DNA from: Treponema sp.
Lineage (GTDB): Bacteria > Spirochaetota > Spirochaetia > Treponematales > Treponemataceae
Assembly: GCA_016293915.1 (NCBI GenBank)
Contig: JAEDCY010000029.1
Location: forward strand, 1 to 32,573
Reading direction: 5' to 3'
DNA length: 32,573 nt
The position numbers and the translations under genes are program-made. Shown here piece by piece: positions 1 through 7,950 of the stretch (position 1 is the stretch's first letter; every line of letters starts with the position of its first letter). Under the pieces are notes generated by a model that saw only the letters and a list, made by a program, of their open reading frames with translations, was not told the origin of the DNA and did no database searches.

Positions 1-47
1 CTTGACTTGTCTAACTTTTTATACTTTTCAATATCTATACATATAGT

Positions 48-246
48 CTAATATTTATGCATTTTTTTCCACTTTTCTTGTTTTGGAATTGTATAATCTA
101 ATTTTCCTTTTGAACCTCTAAGCGAAATATTGATTGACTCTGCTGTAATAATTTTTTCCAATGATTCCCAGACCTATAGCTGTAATAAGAACCAAAGCCA
201 GAATTGAAGATAAAACAATGCATATGATTTTAGATACTTTATTCAT
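48..246 (-). pseudogene. Small exported or membrane peptide, apparently frameshifted
   Basis: On the minus strand an ATG at 246 follows a purine-rich AAGGAAAAG stretch. It opens a 42-codon frame (stop at 118-120) with a short basic start and one strong hydrophobic segment (IVLSSILALVLITAIGLGII). Just after that segment the DNA has a run of six A. Removing one A opens a second frame that continues through GKLDYTIPKQEKWKK to a stop at 48-50, giving about 65 residues: a membrane anchor plus a short charged tail. The total length is 3n+1, as expected for one extra base. I infer a frameshifted or slippage-expressed small membrane or secreted protein. No family is recognised. Confidence 0.35.
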
Positions 247-312
247 TTACTTTTCCTTATTATTTGATATAAAAACAAAAAATGCTTTTAGTGAAAAGTC
301 TGTGTTTTTCGT

Positions 313-357
313 CATTGCGAACAATAGATTGACACGTCGCTTTCGCTCCTCGCAATA
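313..357. repeat. Intergenic inverted repeat with ATTGCGA/TCGCAAT arms
   Basis: ATTGCGA at 314-320 pairs with TCGCAAT at 350-356, and the interior carries CGTCGC and GCTCC blocks. From memory, similar 'GTCATTGCGAGGAGCGAAGCGAC' style palindromes occur in intergenic DNA of many bacteria. It adjoins the repeat at 359-440, so this spacer is a stack of repeat elements. Confidence 0.5.
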
Positions 358-358
358 A

Positions 359-440
359 CAGGGCTTCCTCATTATAAACAAAAATCCCGAATTTTTGGCT
401 TCCAGTCACGGTTGCGTGATTCAAAACCGCGCAATAACGC
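359..440 (+). repeat. Dispersed repeat, half copy (family also at 19579-19792)
   Basis: This stretch matches 19579-19656 nearly base for base. Shared blocks include CAGGGCTTCC, CATTATAAACAAAAATCC, GAATTTTTGGCT, CCAGTCACGG and GATTCAAAACCGC. Here only the left half is present; the inverted right half seen at 19772-19792 is missing. It is noncoding and probably a truncated nonautonomous mobile palindrome. Confidence 0.7.
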
Positions 441-542
441 ATATTATTGTACAAACTTAATCATAACGCTAAAATAATTACAAAAATTATCTCCATGTAA
501 TTTTTTAATTGCAAGAAACCAAGTTTCTTGCAAATTTATGTA

Positions 543-571
543 AATATAAAAAAAGCGGCATCTATGCCGCT
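543..571 (-). terminator. Intrinsic terminator read on the minus strand, in the aspS leader
   Basis: AGCGGCAT, a two-base loop and ATGCCGCT form a perfect stem at 554-571. On the minus strand it is followed by a run of seven T. It sits 15 bases before the aspS start, so on the plus strand it is a leader hairpin. On the minus strand it would stop antisense transcription leaving aspS. Confidence 0.6.
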
Positions 572-586
572 CGATAAGGTAAAATT

Positions 587-2440
587 ATGCAGAATTCTAA
601 GAGAACTGTAACTTGCGGCGAGCTTCGCAAGAGTGATGTTGGTAAAAAAGTTGTTTTGAATGGTTGGGTAAGCCGCACCCGTGACTTGGGCGGTCTTTTG
701 TTTATTCGTCTTCGCGACCGCTATGGAATTACTCAGGTAATGGTTGGCGATAAGGCTAGTGATGATGTAAAGAAAATTGCTGCCAGCCTCAAGAGTGAAT
801 ATTGTATCGCAGTTGAAGGCGTGGTTAATGCCCGCGCTGATAAAGATATTAATGCCGATATGGCAACCGGTGAAATTGAAGTTGAAGCAACAGATATTGA
901 GATTTTCACAACTTCTCAGGAGCTTCCTTTCTCTATCGAAGAGGTTCGCCAGAAGGATGGAACTCTCGTAGTTGCAAACGAAGATCTTCGTCTTAAGTAC
1001 CGCTATCTTGATTTGCGCCGCGACCCTATGCAGCACAATATCATTTTGAGAAGCCAGGTTGCTTTTGCTACACGCGAGTACCTCACCTCAAAAGGCTTCC
1101 TCGAAATTGAAACACCAACCTTTATTAAATCTACACCGGAAGGAGCCCGCGACTACCTGGTTCCAAGCCGTGTTCATCCTGGAAAATTCTATTCTCTCCC
1201 ACAGAGCCCACAGCTTTACAAGCAGCTTCTGATGGTTTCCGGATTTGATAAGTACTTTCAGATTGCCCGCTGCTACCGCGATGAAGATGCCCGCGGAGAC
1301 CGCCAGCCTGAGTTCACTCAGATTGATATGGAAATGTCTTTCACAAACCGCGAAGAGGTTCTGAGCACAACAGAAGGCATGATGGGTTACATCTTCAAAA
1401 AGACTTTGAATTACGAACTTCCTGCAAAGTTTGACCGCATTGCCTGGGAAGACGCTTTTGACTGGTACGGAAGCGATAAGCCTGATCTTCGTTTTGATAT
1501 GAAGATGCAGGATGCAGCTTTCATGGCAGACCTTGCTGATTTCAACGCATTCAAGGCAGGGGCTGCAAATGCAGGCCGCGATATTCAGCGCCACAAACGT
1601 TCAGGTCTCAAGGCCCTCGTTGTAAAGAACGTTGCAGACAAATATTCACGCAAAAATATTGAAGCTCTCGAAGAAGTTGCAAAAACTTACAAGGCAAAGG
1701 GCCTCGCTTGGATGAAGGTGGTTTCGACAGGCTCAACCACCGACGCGGTTCAGTTTGAAGGCGGAATCTCAAAGTTCTTTGCCGGGAAAGAAGCGGAAAT
1801 CTGCAGCAAGCTTGGTGCAGAAAAGAACGACCTTATTCTTTTTGTAAGCGACGAAAACTGGCAGCTTGCCTGTACAGCACTTGGTGCAGTCCGCAAGCAG
1901 CTTGGTAAGGACCTCAACCTCTATAATCCAAAGGACGAGTTCCACTTTGCATGGATTATCGACTTCCCATACTTTGCATGGAACGAAGAAGAAAATAAGT
2001 GGGAAACAGAACACCACATGTTCACACTCCCTCAGAAAGCTTACTGGGATACACTTGAATCAGACCCAGGCGCAGTAAAGGGTGACCTTTACGACCTCGT
2101 ACTCAACGGCTACGAGCTTGCATCGGGATCTATGCGTATTAACGATCCTGCTCTCCAGCAACGCATTTTCAAGATTGTTGGTTACAGCGAAGAACGTGCC
2201 CAGAAGGCATTCGGCTTCCTCGTACAGGCCTTCAAGTTTGGTGCACCTCCACACGGAGGAATTGCCCCAGGCCTCGACCGCCTCATCATGCTTATGTGCC
2301 ACGAAGAGTCAATCCACGAAGTAATCGCCTTCCCTAAGAACAACCTGGCCGCTTCACCAATGGACGAGTGTCCTTCTCCGGTTGACGAGCAGCAGTTGAA
2401 AGACCTTCACATCAACTGTTACGATGTTGAAAAAGACTAA
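587..2440 (+). CDS. aspS: Aspartyl-tRNA synthetase
   Basis: This class IIb aminoacyl-tRNA synthetase charges tRNA with aspartate in the cytoplasm. The 617-residue product has an N-terminal OB-fold anticodon-binding domain (about 1-110, with GWVSRTRDLGGLLFIRLRDR). The catalytic core carries QSPQLYKQLLM near 205, motif 2 YRDEDARGDRQPEFTQID near 230-247 and motif 3 GGIAPGLDRLIMLM near 557-570. A bacterial-type GAD insertion lies between about 280 and 430. The start is supported by AAGG ten bases upstream and by OB-fold homology from residue 8. The protein is slightly longer than the usual ~590 residues. Part of the excess is VVSTGSTT (residues 378-385) in the insertion domain, encoded by a palindromic repeat also found between genes elsewhere in the window. 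Whether AspRS or the Asp/Asn-charging type cannot be told by eye. Confidence 0.97.
   Translation: MQNSKRTVTCGELRKSDVGKKVVLNGWVSRTRDLGGLLFIRLRDRYGITQVMVGDKASDDVKKIAASLKSEYCIAVEGVVNARADKDINADMATGEIEVEATDIEIFTTSQELPFSIEEVRQKDGTLVVANEDLRLKYRYLDLRRDPMQHNIILRSQVAFATREYLTSKGFLEIETPTFIKSTPEGARDYLVPSRVHPGKFYSLPQSPQLYKQLLMVSGFDKYFQIARCYRDEDARGDRQPEFTQIDMEMSFTNREEVLSTTEGMMGYIFKKTLNYELPAKFDRIAWEDAFDWYGSDKPDLRFDMKMQDAAFMADLADFNAFKAGAANAGRDIQRHKRSGLKALVVKNVADKYSRKNIEALEEVAKTYKAKGLAWMKVVSTGSTTDAVQFEGGISKFFAGKEAEICSKLGAEKNDLILFVSDENWQLACTALGAVRKQLGKDLNLYNPKDEFHFAWIIDFPYFAWNEEENKWETEHHMFTLPQKAYWDTLESDPGAVKGDLYDLVLNGYELASGSMRINDPALQQRIFKIVGYSEERAQKAFGFLVQAFKFGAPPHGGIAPGLDRLIMLMCHEESIHEVIAFPKNNLAASPMDECPSPVDEQQLKDLHINCYDVEKD
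1717..1741 (+). repeat. 25-bp palindromic repeat inserted in frame in aspS
   Basis: GGTGGTT and AACCACC arms enclose TCGACAGGCTC. The same 25 bases occur without mismatch in the noncoding spacer at 17821-17845. An expanded-loop relative lies at 26757-26793. Here it encodes VVSTGSTT and keeps the aspS frame open. Confidence 0.85.
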
Positions 2441-2452
2441 TAAAGAATACAC

Positions 2453-2653
2453 GGGGGCTGTCCAAAAAGTATCGTCATGCTGAACCTTTGCAGCACAGCT
2501 GCTCGGAGACTCGCTAAAAATAGTCCACTGGACTATTTTTGCCCTGCTACGCAGTGCCGCTCCCTATGTTTCAGCATCTACACTATATCTAGGCCTATAG
2601 ATTCCGAAACAAGTTCGGAATGACACTAGGAAGTAAACTTATTGGTCATCCCC
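2453..2653 (+). repeat. Structured MITE-like element, copy 1
   Basis: This element of about 200 bp has inverted ends (GGGGCTGTCCAAAAAGT on the left; GGGGATGACCAATAAGT read inward from the right). Near-full copies lie at 13138-13334 (inverted) and 17985-18184, with a partial one at 24968-25106. Inside is a perfect hairpin (AAAAATAGTCC, ACT, GGACTATTTTT), a second hairpin near GCAGTGCC, a third (ATTCCGAA, ACAAG, TTCGGAAT) and outer arms TGCTGAA/TTCAGCA. The A-flanked, T-flanked central hairpin could terminate transcription in both directions. It starts 12 bases after the aspS stop and probably ends that transcript. No coding potential was seen. Confidence 0.85.
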
Positions 2654-2663
2654 TTTTTTACCT

Positions 2664-2700
2664 AACGACCGTTCATTTTCTTCTAAACTAATTAACGTTA
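2664..2700. promoter_or_regulatory. Candidate TetR-type operator sites
   Basis: Two short palindromes, AACG-AC-CGTT (2664-2673) and TAACGTTA (2693-2700), lie 29 bases apart and share the AACG/CGTT half-site. They end 18 bases before the tetR start. Autoregulation by the downstream TetR protein is an inference from position and symmetry. Confidence 0.4.
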
Positions 2701-2718
2701 GTTACCGATAATTTAAAT

Positions 2719-3381
2719 ATGAGTAAGAAAAACATTTCACAGGAAAAAATAATTCAGGCATTCCTTGCCTCTGCATTTGATAAGGGTGCAGGTGCTACCT
2801 CTCTTGCAGACGTTTCAGAAGGCCTGGAAATTAAAAAGGCTTCGCTCTATAACCATTTTGAAAGTCGAGATGCAATGTATGAGGCTACAATTTCTTATAG
2901 TGCTAATGAAATAAACAGTATAAGCTTCCTTGAAGAAAAAACTCTTGATGGGGTTAAAGGGGGAAAAACAACTCCTTTGGCAGTTTTTAAGAAGCTTATA
3001 ACACGTTATTTCCAGCTTTTTGAAAATGAACCATTGTTCCAGATTTATGCTTTTGTACGCAGCGAGCAGTATTTTAATCTTGCAGCACTGAAGATTGTGG
3101 AAGGGGAAAACAATCAGATTTGTGACTCAATTAAAGACCTGCTTTCAGCTTTTGCAACAGCAAAAAAGATTACAAAGAAAACAGAAAAGGAATTTAAGGA
3201 CATTGCCAGTGAATTTGCAGCAGTAATTATTCAGCAGCGTGATGCTTATATTGCAGCAAGAAAAGAAACAGTTCGACAGAATCCGGATAGCAAAGCGGGA
3301 GGACTTTTCGCTCTTCCTACTGATGAAGTTGCGCTTGGTCGTACACTTAAGTTAATTGAGGCAATGCTTAAGACATTATAA
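2719..3381 (+). CDS. TetR/AcrR-family transcriptional regulator
   Basis: This one-component repressor has an N-terminal helix-turn-helix of about 50 residues (IIQAFLASAFDKGAGATSLA, then KKASLYNHFESRDAMYEA, the classic TetR recognition-helix region). The C-terminal part, to residue 220, is a helical ligand and dimer domain with no recognisable ligand signature. There is no clear Shine-Dalgarno before the ATG, so translation may be weak. Candidate palindromic operators lie just upstream. No adjacent pump or metabolic gene reveals the target. It converges on trmN6 across 34 bases. Confidence 0.9.
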   Translation: MSKKNISQEKIIQAFLASAFDKGAGATSLADVSEGLEIKKASLYNHFESRDAMYEATISYSANEINSISFLEEKTLDGVKGGKTTPLAVFKKLITRYFQLFENEPLFQIYAFVRSEQYFNLAALKIVEGENNQICDSIKDLLSAFATAKKITKKTEKEFKDIASEFAAVIIQQRDAYIAARKETVRQNPDSKAGGLFALPTDEVALGRTLKLIEAMLKTL

Positions 3382-3415
3382 GGTTTTGTCACCCTGAACT
3401 AGATTCATCATGACT

Positions 3416-4135
3416 TTATTTATTGTAGATGTCCTGTACTTCTATAGTATATTCACCATCATCATTACGTACTATTAGCGGCGGTTCTATTGTGAGCCGC
3501 CGTTTTGCATTTTTGCGGGCTTCTATCAGAACCATATTTGGTTCTTTATCTGCAAATGGATAAATTAGCCGCATTCTTTTCATTTCCATTTTATGCTTTT
3601 CCAGGGAAGAAAATATTTCTGGCAAACGGAAAGGTCTGTGAATCATAAAAAAACTTCCGTGGCTAGCAAGTAAATAATCTGCAGCTGTTACAACATCTTC
3701 CAGGGTACATAAAACTTCATGGCGGGCGATAGTCAAAGCATCCTGCTCGTTATTTCTTCCGTGCGCGTCGATCATATACGGCGGATTACAGGTTACCACA
3801 TTAAAGCTGTGGCGTGGAAAAAGACTGCCCGCTTCCTTCAAATCACCATGTACAATCTGAATCTGCCCTTCAAGCTCATTCATCGTCACGCTCCGAGCCG
3901 CCATATCAGCGGATTCTTTCTGAACCTCAAGTCCGGTAAAAGCAGCTGTTTTACATTTATTTACCATTAAAAGAGGAATAATTCCGGTTCCAGTTCCAAG
4001 ATCAATTACACTTTCTTTTTCTTTCAAAGATTTTGAAGCATAATCAGCCAGAAGAACTGCGTCAATTCCAAATTGAAAGCGTTCAGAATCTTGTAAAATT
4101 TTATATCCATTTTTTAAGGTATCTGTCTTAATCAT
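3416..4135 (-). CDS. trmN6: tRNA1(Val) (adenine(37)-N6)-methyltransferase-like protein
   Basis: This Rossmann-fold SAM-dependent methyltransferase is 239 residues long. It has motif I DLGTGTGIIPLLM near 46-58 and the N6-adenine signature NPPYM (within VVTCNPPYM) near 117-121. The N-terminus (GYKILQDSERFQFGIDAVLLADY) is characteristic of the YfiC/TrmN6 group, which methylates N6 of A37 in tRNA1(Val). GGGGAAAT lies three bases before the ATG. It is divergent from the chemoreceptor gene. A related RNA or protein methyltransferase cannot be excluded, but length and NPPY fit TrmN6. Confidence 0.85.
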   Translation of the reverse strand: MIKTDTLKNGYKILQDSERFQFGIDAVLLADYASKSLKEKESVIDLGTGTGIIPLLMVNKCKTAAFTGLEVQKESADMAARSVTMNELEGQIQIVHGDLKEAGSLFPRHSFNVVTCNPPYMIDAHGRNNEQDALTIARHEVLCTLEDVVTAADYLLASHGSFFMIHRPFRLPEIFSSLEKHKMEMKRMRLIYPFADKEPNMVLIEARKNAKRRLTIEPPLIVRNDDGEYTIEVQDIYNK

Positions 4136-4182
4136 TATTTCCCCAAAAATTTAAAAAAATATCTTTTTTTTATACATTATGG

Positions 4183-4188
4183 TATAAT
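4183..4188 (+). promoter_or_regulatory. Candidate -10 element for the chemoreceptor gene
   Basis: A consensus TATAAT lies in the AT-rich spacer between trmN6 and the chemoreceptor gene, about 60 bases before the start. No convincing -35 hexamer was found. AAGGAAGG follows near 4240 as the ribosome site. Confidence 0.35.
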
Positions 4189-4249
4189 AAATAAAATTCT
4201 ATAAAAAAATCTATTAAAAATAACGAAAATTTTTTAAGGAAGGTAAAAT

Positions 4250-6355
4250 ATGACGAAAAATGGTAAGTTACGAGTTACTCTTACAATAAAACTCCTTGTA
4301 ATGTTTATAATTGTAACTGTTATTTCAAGTGTTTCTGTTGGTATAGTTTCATATAAGAATGCAGCAAAGGAATTAACAGAAAGTGTTTATACCCGAATTG
4401 AAGATGCTTCTACAGATGTTGTAGACAAAGTTGTAGCAATCAATGAGAAACACTTTCAGACTCTACATGCACTTGCTGAATTAACTGTTATAAAAGATGA
4501 AAATGCTTCTCTTGCAGAAAAGCAGGAGCAGCTTACTCATGTAGCAGCTTCTATTGCTGCAAACTGTGAGAATGTTGCTTTTTATGATGCAAAAGGTGAT
4601 GCTGTAGTAAGTGATGGACGCATAATGAATTTTGGTACCAGAGCTTATTTTACAGAAGCTTTTGCGGGTAAAGATTACGCTTCAGATCCAACTTATAGTT
4701 CGGTAACAAATTCAATTCTTCAGCATTATAGTGTTCCTGTTTATAATGAAAACCATAGGCCGATTGGTGCAATTGTAATGGTTATCACCGGAAACTCTGT
4801 AGAGGAAACCATTAAAGATATAGACATGGGTGGTGGAATGCATCCTTCTGTTATTAACTGGGCTACTGCTTCTACAGTTGCAAATGTAAATGAAGATACA
4901 GAAAAAAGTCAGGAAGAAGGTGGTGCTACCCTTGATGAAACACAGGGGCTCGGACTTATTCTTAATAATATTTTTGCTGGAAAAGAAGGTATAGACGAAT
5001 TTGTTGATCCTAATATTCACGCTCATTTTCTTGCTTCTTATAAAAGAATCCCTGGAACAACCTGGACAGTATTTGCAGCTGCTCCATTTGATATTTATTT
5101 CAATTCTCTAAGGAGTCTTCGTACTACAGTATTTTTTATCATCATTTTTACAATCGTTGTTGCATGTGGAATTGTTTTCTTCTTAATAGGGCTTCTTATT
5201 AAACCTCTTAAAACTGTTAAGAATTCTATTGAAACAATTGCCAGCGGAAATGCAGATCTTACACAGCGTATTCCAGAAGCTACAAACGATGAAATTGGTG
5301 ATGTTGTAAATGGCTTTAATGCCTTTGTTGAAAAGCTGCAGGGAATTGTAAAGAATCTTCAGGATTCAAAGACAAGTCTTATAACTGTAGATACAGATTT
5401 GCAGTCAAGTACACAGGATACTTCTGCTTCTATTACAGAAATTATTGCAAATATTGAGAGTGTAAATAATCAGATTATTTCTCAGGCAGATTCAGTACAG
5501 GAAACAGCTGGTGCTGTAAATCAGATTAGTTCTAATATTGAATCTCTTGAGCATATGATTGAGTCTCAGGCTGCTTGTGTAACAGAAGCTTCTGCCGCAG
5601 TAGAAGAGATGATTGGAAACATAAATTCTGTAAATATTTCTGTAGGAAAGATGATTTCTTCATTCTCTACTTTACAAAAACATTCAAGTGAAGGTTTTAC
5701 TACTCAGAGCAATGCAAATGATAAGATTATTCGTATTGAAGAGCAGTCTAAGATGCTTCAGGATGCTAATACTGCAATTGCAAATATTGCTGAGCAGACA
5801 AACCTTCTTGCTATGAATGCGGCTATTGAGGCGGCTCATGCAGGTGAAGCAGGAAAGGGATTTGCCGTTGTAGCAGATGAAATTCGAAAGCTTTCTGAAA
5901 CTTCTACAGACCAGTCTAAGACAATTGGTTCTGAGCTTCAGAAGATACAGGAAACAATTCAGGATGTTGTTAATGTTTCTAATGAAACTAATACAGCGTT
6001 TGCCGCAATTGAGCGTAGTATTGCAGAAACCAGTCAGATTGTTGAGCAGATTAAGGGAGCAATGGAAGAACAGCAGATTGGTTCTAAACAGATTATTGAT
6101 GCCCTTAAGTCTATGAATAATTCTACATCTGAAGTTCATTCAGCTTCTTCTGAAATGACAGAAGGTAACAAGCACATTCTTTCAGAGATTCAGAAGCTGC
6201 AGGATGCAACCGAAACCATGAAGGGTAGTATTGAAGAAATGCATACAGGTGCAGAAAAAATTAATGAAACCGGAGCTGCTCTTTATACTATTTCTGGAAA
6301 AGTTGCAGAAAATATCAAACAAATTGGATCTGAGATAGATTTATTTAAGGTTTAA
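4250..6355 (+). CDS. Methyl-accepting chemotaxis protein, dCACHE type
   Basis: This 701-residue transmembrane chemoreceptor controls the CheA kinase and so flagellar rotation. It has transmembrane helix 1 at about 13-35 and a periplasmic sensor of about 250 residues. The sensor contains a double-CACHE-like section (FYDAKGDAVVSDGRIMNFGTRAYF, quoted in parts: FYDAKGDAVVSDGR and MNFGTRAYF). Helix 2 is at about 293-317 (FFIIIFTIVVACGIVFFL), followed by HAMP (315-370) and a long signalling domain. The conserved hairpin tip is around 514-550 (NLLAMNAAIEAAHAGEAGKG). No CheR-binding pentapeptide is visible at the C-terminus. The sensor has an acidic low-complexity stretch near 215-230. The ligand cannot be inferred. 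A strong AAGGAAGG ribosome site supports the start. Confidence 0.95.
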   Translation: MTKNGKLRVTLTIKLLVMFIIVTVISSVSVGIVSYKNAAKELTESVYTRIEDASTDVVDKVVAINEKHFQTLHALAELTVIKDENASLAEKQEQLTHVAASIAANCENVAFYDAKGDAVVSDGRIMNFGTRAYFTEAFAGKDYASDPTYSSVTNSILQHYSVPVYNENHRPIGAIVMVITGNSVEETIKDIDMGGGMHPSVINWATASTVANVNEDTEKSQEEGGATLDETQGLGLILNNIFAGKEGIDEFVDPNIHAHFLASYKRIPGTTWTVFAAAPFDIYFNSLRSLRTTVFFIIIFTIVVACGIVFFLIGLLIKPLKTVKNSIETIASGNADLTQRIPEATNDEIGDVVNGFNAFVEKLQGIVKNLQDSKTSLITVDTDLQSSTQDTSASITEIIANIESVNNQIISQADSVQETAGAVNQISSNIESLEHMIESQAACVTEASAAVEEMIGNINSVNISVGKMISSFSTLQKHSSEGFTTQSNANDKIIRIEEQSKMLQDANTAIANIAEQTNLLAMNAAIEAAHAGEAGKGFAVVADEIRKLSETSTDQSKTIGSELQKIQETIQDVVNVSNETNTAFAAIERSIAETSQIVEQIKGAMEEQQIGSKQIIDALKSMNNSTSEVHSASSEMTEGNKHILSEIQKLQDATETMKGSIEEMHTGAEKINETGAALYTISGKVAENIKQIGSEIDLFKV

Positions 6356-6367
6356 TTTACTTTTAGA

Positions 6368-6398
6368 GGGGGCTGTCCCAAAAGTATGGGGCAGCCCT
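6368..6398 (+). terminator. Hairpin after the chemoreceptor, also an IS1182-like terminal repeat
   Basis: GGGCTGTCCCA and TGGGGCAGCCC form a GC-rich stem followed by TAATTATTTT, suitable as the terminator of the chemoreceptor gene. The left arm with its flank (GGGGCTGTCCCAAAAGTAT) matches the end sequence of the MITE-like copies. It lies 48-78 bases before a transposase start, so it may be the left inverted repeat of the decayed insertion sequence. Confidence 0.6.
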
Positions 6399-6445
6399 AA
6401 TTATTTTAAATTTACAAGTGAATTCAAATCTGCTAAAATTTAAAT

Positions 6446-6720
6446 ATGAGCAGAGGCATAAGCGATAAAATCACATACAAACCATATAACCAGGGCGAAC
6501 AGTGGCTCCTGCCACCAAGTCTGGATGAGCTGGTTCCGCAGAATCATTTTATAAGAATTGTCAGCAAAACAGTAGATGAACTCGAAATTGATGAAGTATT
6601 TGCATGAAACACAAAAGGCGGAGGAGCAAGCAGATACAATCCGATCATGCTGCTTAAAGTATTGATTTACTGCCACATGACAGGAACCTATTCTTCACCA
6701 CAGAAAAAACCTTTGCTGGG
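6446..6720 (+). pseudogene. IS1182-family transposase, N-terminal fragment
   Basis: ATG at 6446 opens MSRGISDKITYKPYNQGEQW, then LLPPSLDELVPQNHFIRIV and VDELEIDEVFA. An in-frame TGA follows at 6605-6607. The frame continues as NTKGGGASRYNPIMLLKVL and IYCHMTGTYSSPQKK before losing similarity near 6720. This is the typical N-terminal DUF772 region of IS1182-type transposases. The catalytic core is absent here. A fragment of the same type of protein (later part) lies at 13060-13148 on the same strand. Confidence 0.8.
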
Positions 6721-6747
6721 GCTTTTTGCTGGTGCTTTTCAACTGCA

Positions 6748-6870
6748 ATGGTAATCGGATTTGTATCAGCAGATGTCGCAATGACAATAATCTGGATTCC
6801 ACTTCTAAAAGTTATGGAAAAAAATGTCACTAATCTTGTAAAAGACGAGAAAAAAGAAAAGACTCTTTAA
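6748..6870 (+). pseudogene. Orphan membrane-protein tail
   Basis: A 40-codon frame from ATG 6748 to TAA 6868-6870 encodes one hydrophobic segment (MVIGFVSADVAMTIIWIPLL) and a lysine-rich tail ending EKKEKTL. The frame is open further upstream without a credible start, in DNA overlapping the transposase fragment. It looks like the C-terminal remnant of a membrane protein brought next to the insertion-sequence fragment. Family not recognised. Confidence 0.35.
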
Positions 6871-6907
6871 TGACGTTATGTTCATCCAAAGAGAAGGAGA
6901 AAAATTG

Positions 6908-6988
6908 ATGAATTACATAACTGCACTGATTGCCACGAACAAACTGAATGATGAGCAGGCTGTCTTGTGTGAAGAGCTGATAATATAA
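6908..6988 (+). CDS. Possible 26-residue small protein
   Basis: ATG at 6908 is preceded by GAGAAGGAG, a good ribosome site about seven bases upstream. It encodes MNYITALIATNKLNDEQAVL then CEELII. It lies between insertion-sequence debris and the response regulator gene. No family recognised; it may be a remnant. Confidence 0.25.
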   Translation: MNYITALIATNKLNDEQAVLCEELII

Positions 6989-7044
6989 TTGCACAAATCA
7001 AAAAAAACTGAACAAAGCGGTCAAAAAAGGTATAGAATAAGAGT

Positions 7045-7713
7045 ATGATTTTTCTTTTGGAAGATGACGATTCAATCAGAAAACTTGTTGAGTATGCTTT
7101 GGATTCCCAGAACATGTCTTGTAGAGGGTTTGCATGTCCTTTAGATTTTTGGAAAGAATTAAGAAGTAATCAGGCAAACTTGATTCTTCTTGATATTATG
7201 TTGCCCGAGGAAGATGGTATTTCTATTCTAAAAAAGCTTAAAGCAGATGAAAATACAAAGCATATTCCTGTAATAATGCTGACAGCAAAAACCACCGAAT
7301 ACGATACCGTTTTGGGACTTGAAACAGGAGCAGACGATTATATTCCAAAGCCATTTAGAATTATGGAACTTGTAGCACGGGTAAAGGCTGTACTAAGAAG
7401 GTACGAATCTGTCACAAATGCTCAGGAAGAGATTCTTGAAAGTGGATCTATAAAGCTATACAAAGCAAAGCATCAGGTCTTTTGCGGGGAGAAAGAAATT
7501 TTTCTAACCGTAAAAGAATTTGACCTTTTATGCATTCTTCTGGAAAACAAAGGGAACATCATCACGCGAGAGCAGCTGCTTTCTAAAATCTGGAAAACGG
7601 ACTCAGATGTTGAGACAAGGACTGTGGATGTCCATATCCGTTATCTTAGAAAAAAACTGAACGACGAAAACATCATCGAAACAATCCGCGGGATTGGCTA
7701 CAGGATAAAATGA
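7045..7713 (+). CDS. OmpR/PhoB-type response regulator
   Basis: This cytoplasmic two-component transcription factor of 222 residues has an N-terminal receiver: acidic cluster EDDD at 6-9, phospho-acceptor D50 in LILLDIMLPEEDG, and the conserved lysine in YIPKPF near 100. The C-terminal winged helix lies at about 125-222 (TVKEFDLLCILLENKG, RTVDVHIRYLRKKL, IRGIGYRIK). Phosphorylation should promote dimerisation on direct-repeat operators. Its natural partner is probably the PhoR-like kinase at 11665, now about 4 kb away across a restriction-modification module. The stop codon overlaps an ATG (AAATGAAG), as where a kinase gene would normally start, but that frame closes after four codons. A TAGAAT hexamer six bases before the ATG suggests a very short or absent leader. 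Confidence 0.93.
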   Translation: MIFLLEDDDSIRKLVEYALDSQNMSCRGFACPLDFWKELRSNQANLILLDIMLPEEDGISILKKLKADENTKHIPVIMLTAKTTEYDTVLGLETGADDYIPKPFRIMELVARVKAVLRRYESVTNAQEEILESGSIKLYKAKHQVFCGEKEIFLTVKEFDLLCILLENKGNIITREQLLSKIWKTDSDVETRTVDVHIRYLRKKLNDENIIETIRGIGYRIK

Positions 7714-7789
7714 AGGCGACATAATGAAAGCGTTTGGAAGCTGATTTTGTGTGGAAGCCTGCTACTTGATGCGCGAGGTTTTAAGTAGA

Positions 7790-7884
7790 AATTCCCCGTA
7801 TGAATTTCAAGAATACGGTGTGTTTTAAAAAATTCTCGGCGTGAATTTGGGTAAAAGTCGGCATGTTATTTCATAAAATAACAT
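7790..7884. repeat. Imperfect 41-bp tandem units and a palindrome before the methylase operon
   Basis: Two related units start at 7790 (AATTCCCCGTATGAATTT) and 7831 (AATTCTCGGCGTGAATTT). The first contains inverted CCGTAT/ATACGG arms. A perfect palindrome with arms ATGTTATTT and AAATAACAT lies at 7863-7884, 66 bases before the methylase start. This may be an operator for timing restriction-modification expression, or the left scar of the inserted module. Confidence 0.45.
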
Positions 7885-7922
7885 AATAAAATTAATCTCT
7901 ATAAATTTGTTGTAAAACGTGA

Positions 7923-7948
7923 TACAATATTAACCAAAGTGTGAAGGG
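7923..7948 (+). promoter_or_regulatory. Candidate -10 and ribosome site for the methylase operon
   Basis: TACAAT at 7923-7928 is a good -10 match. AAGGG at 7944-7948 is the likely ribosome site, unusually close to the ATG at 7951. The leader would be about 15 bases. No clear -35 hexamer, consistent with a weak or activator-dependent promoter. Confidence 0.35.
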
Positions 7949-7950
7949 AA

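Noticed and set aside
536..1036. 166-codon minus-strand frame opposite aspS
   Set aside because: It is a shadow of the aspS frame with no recognisable domain, and aspS is certain on the other strand.
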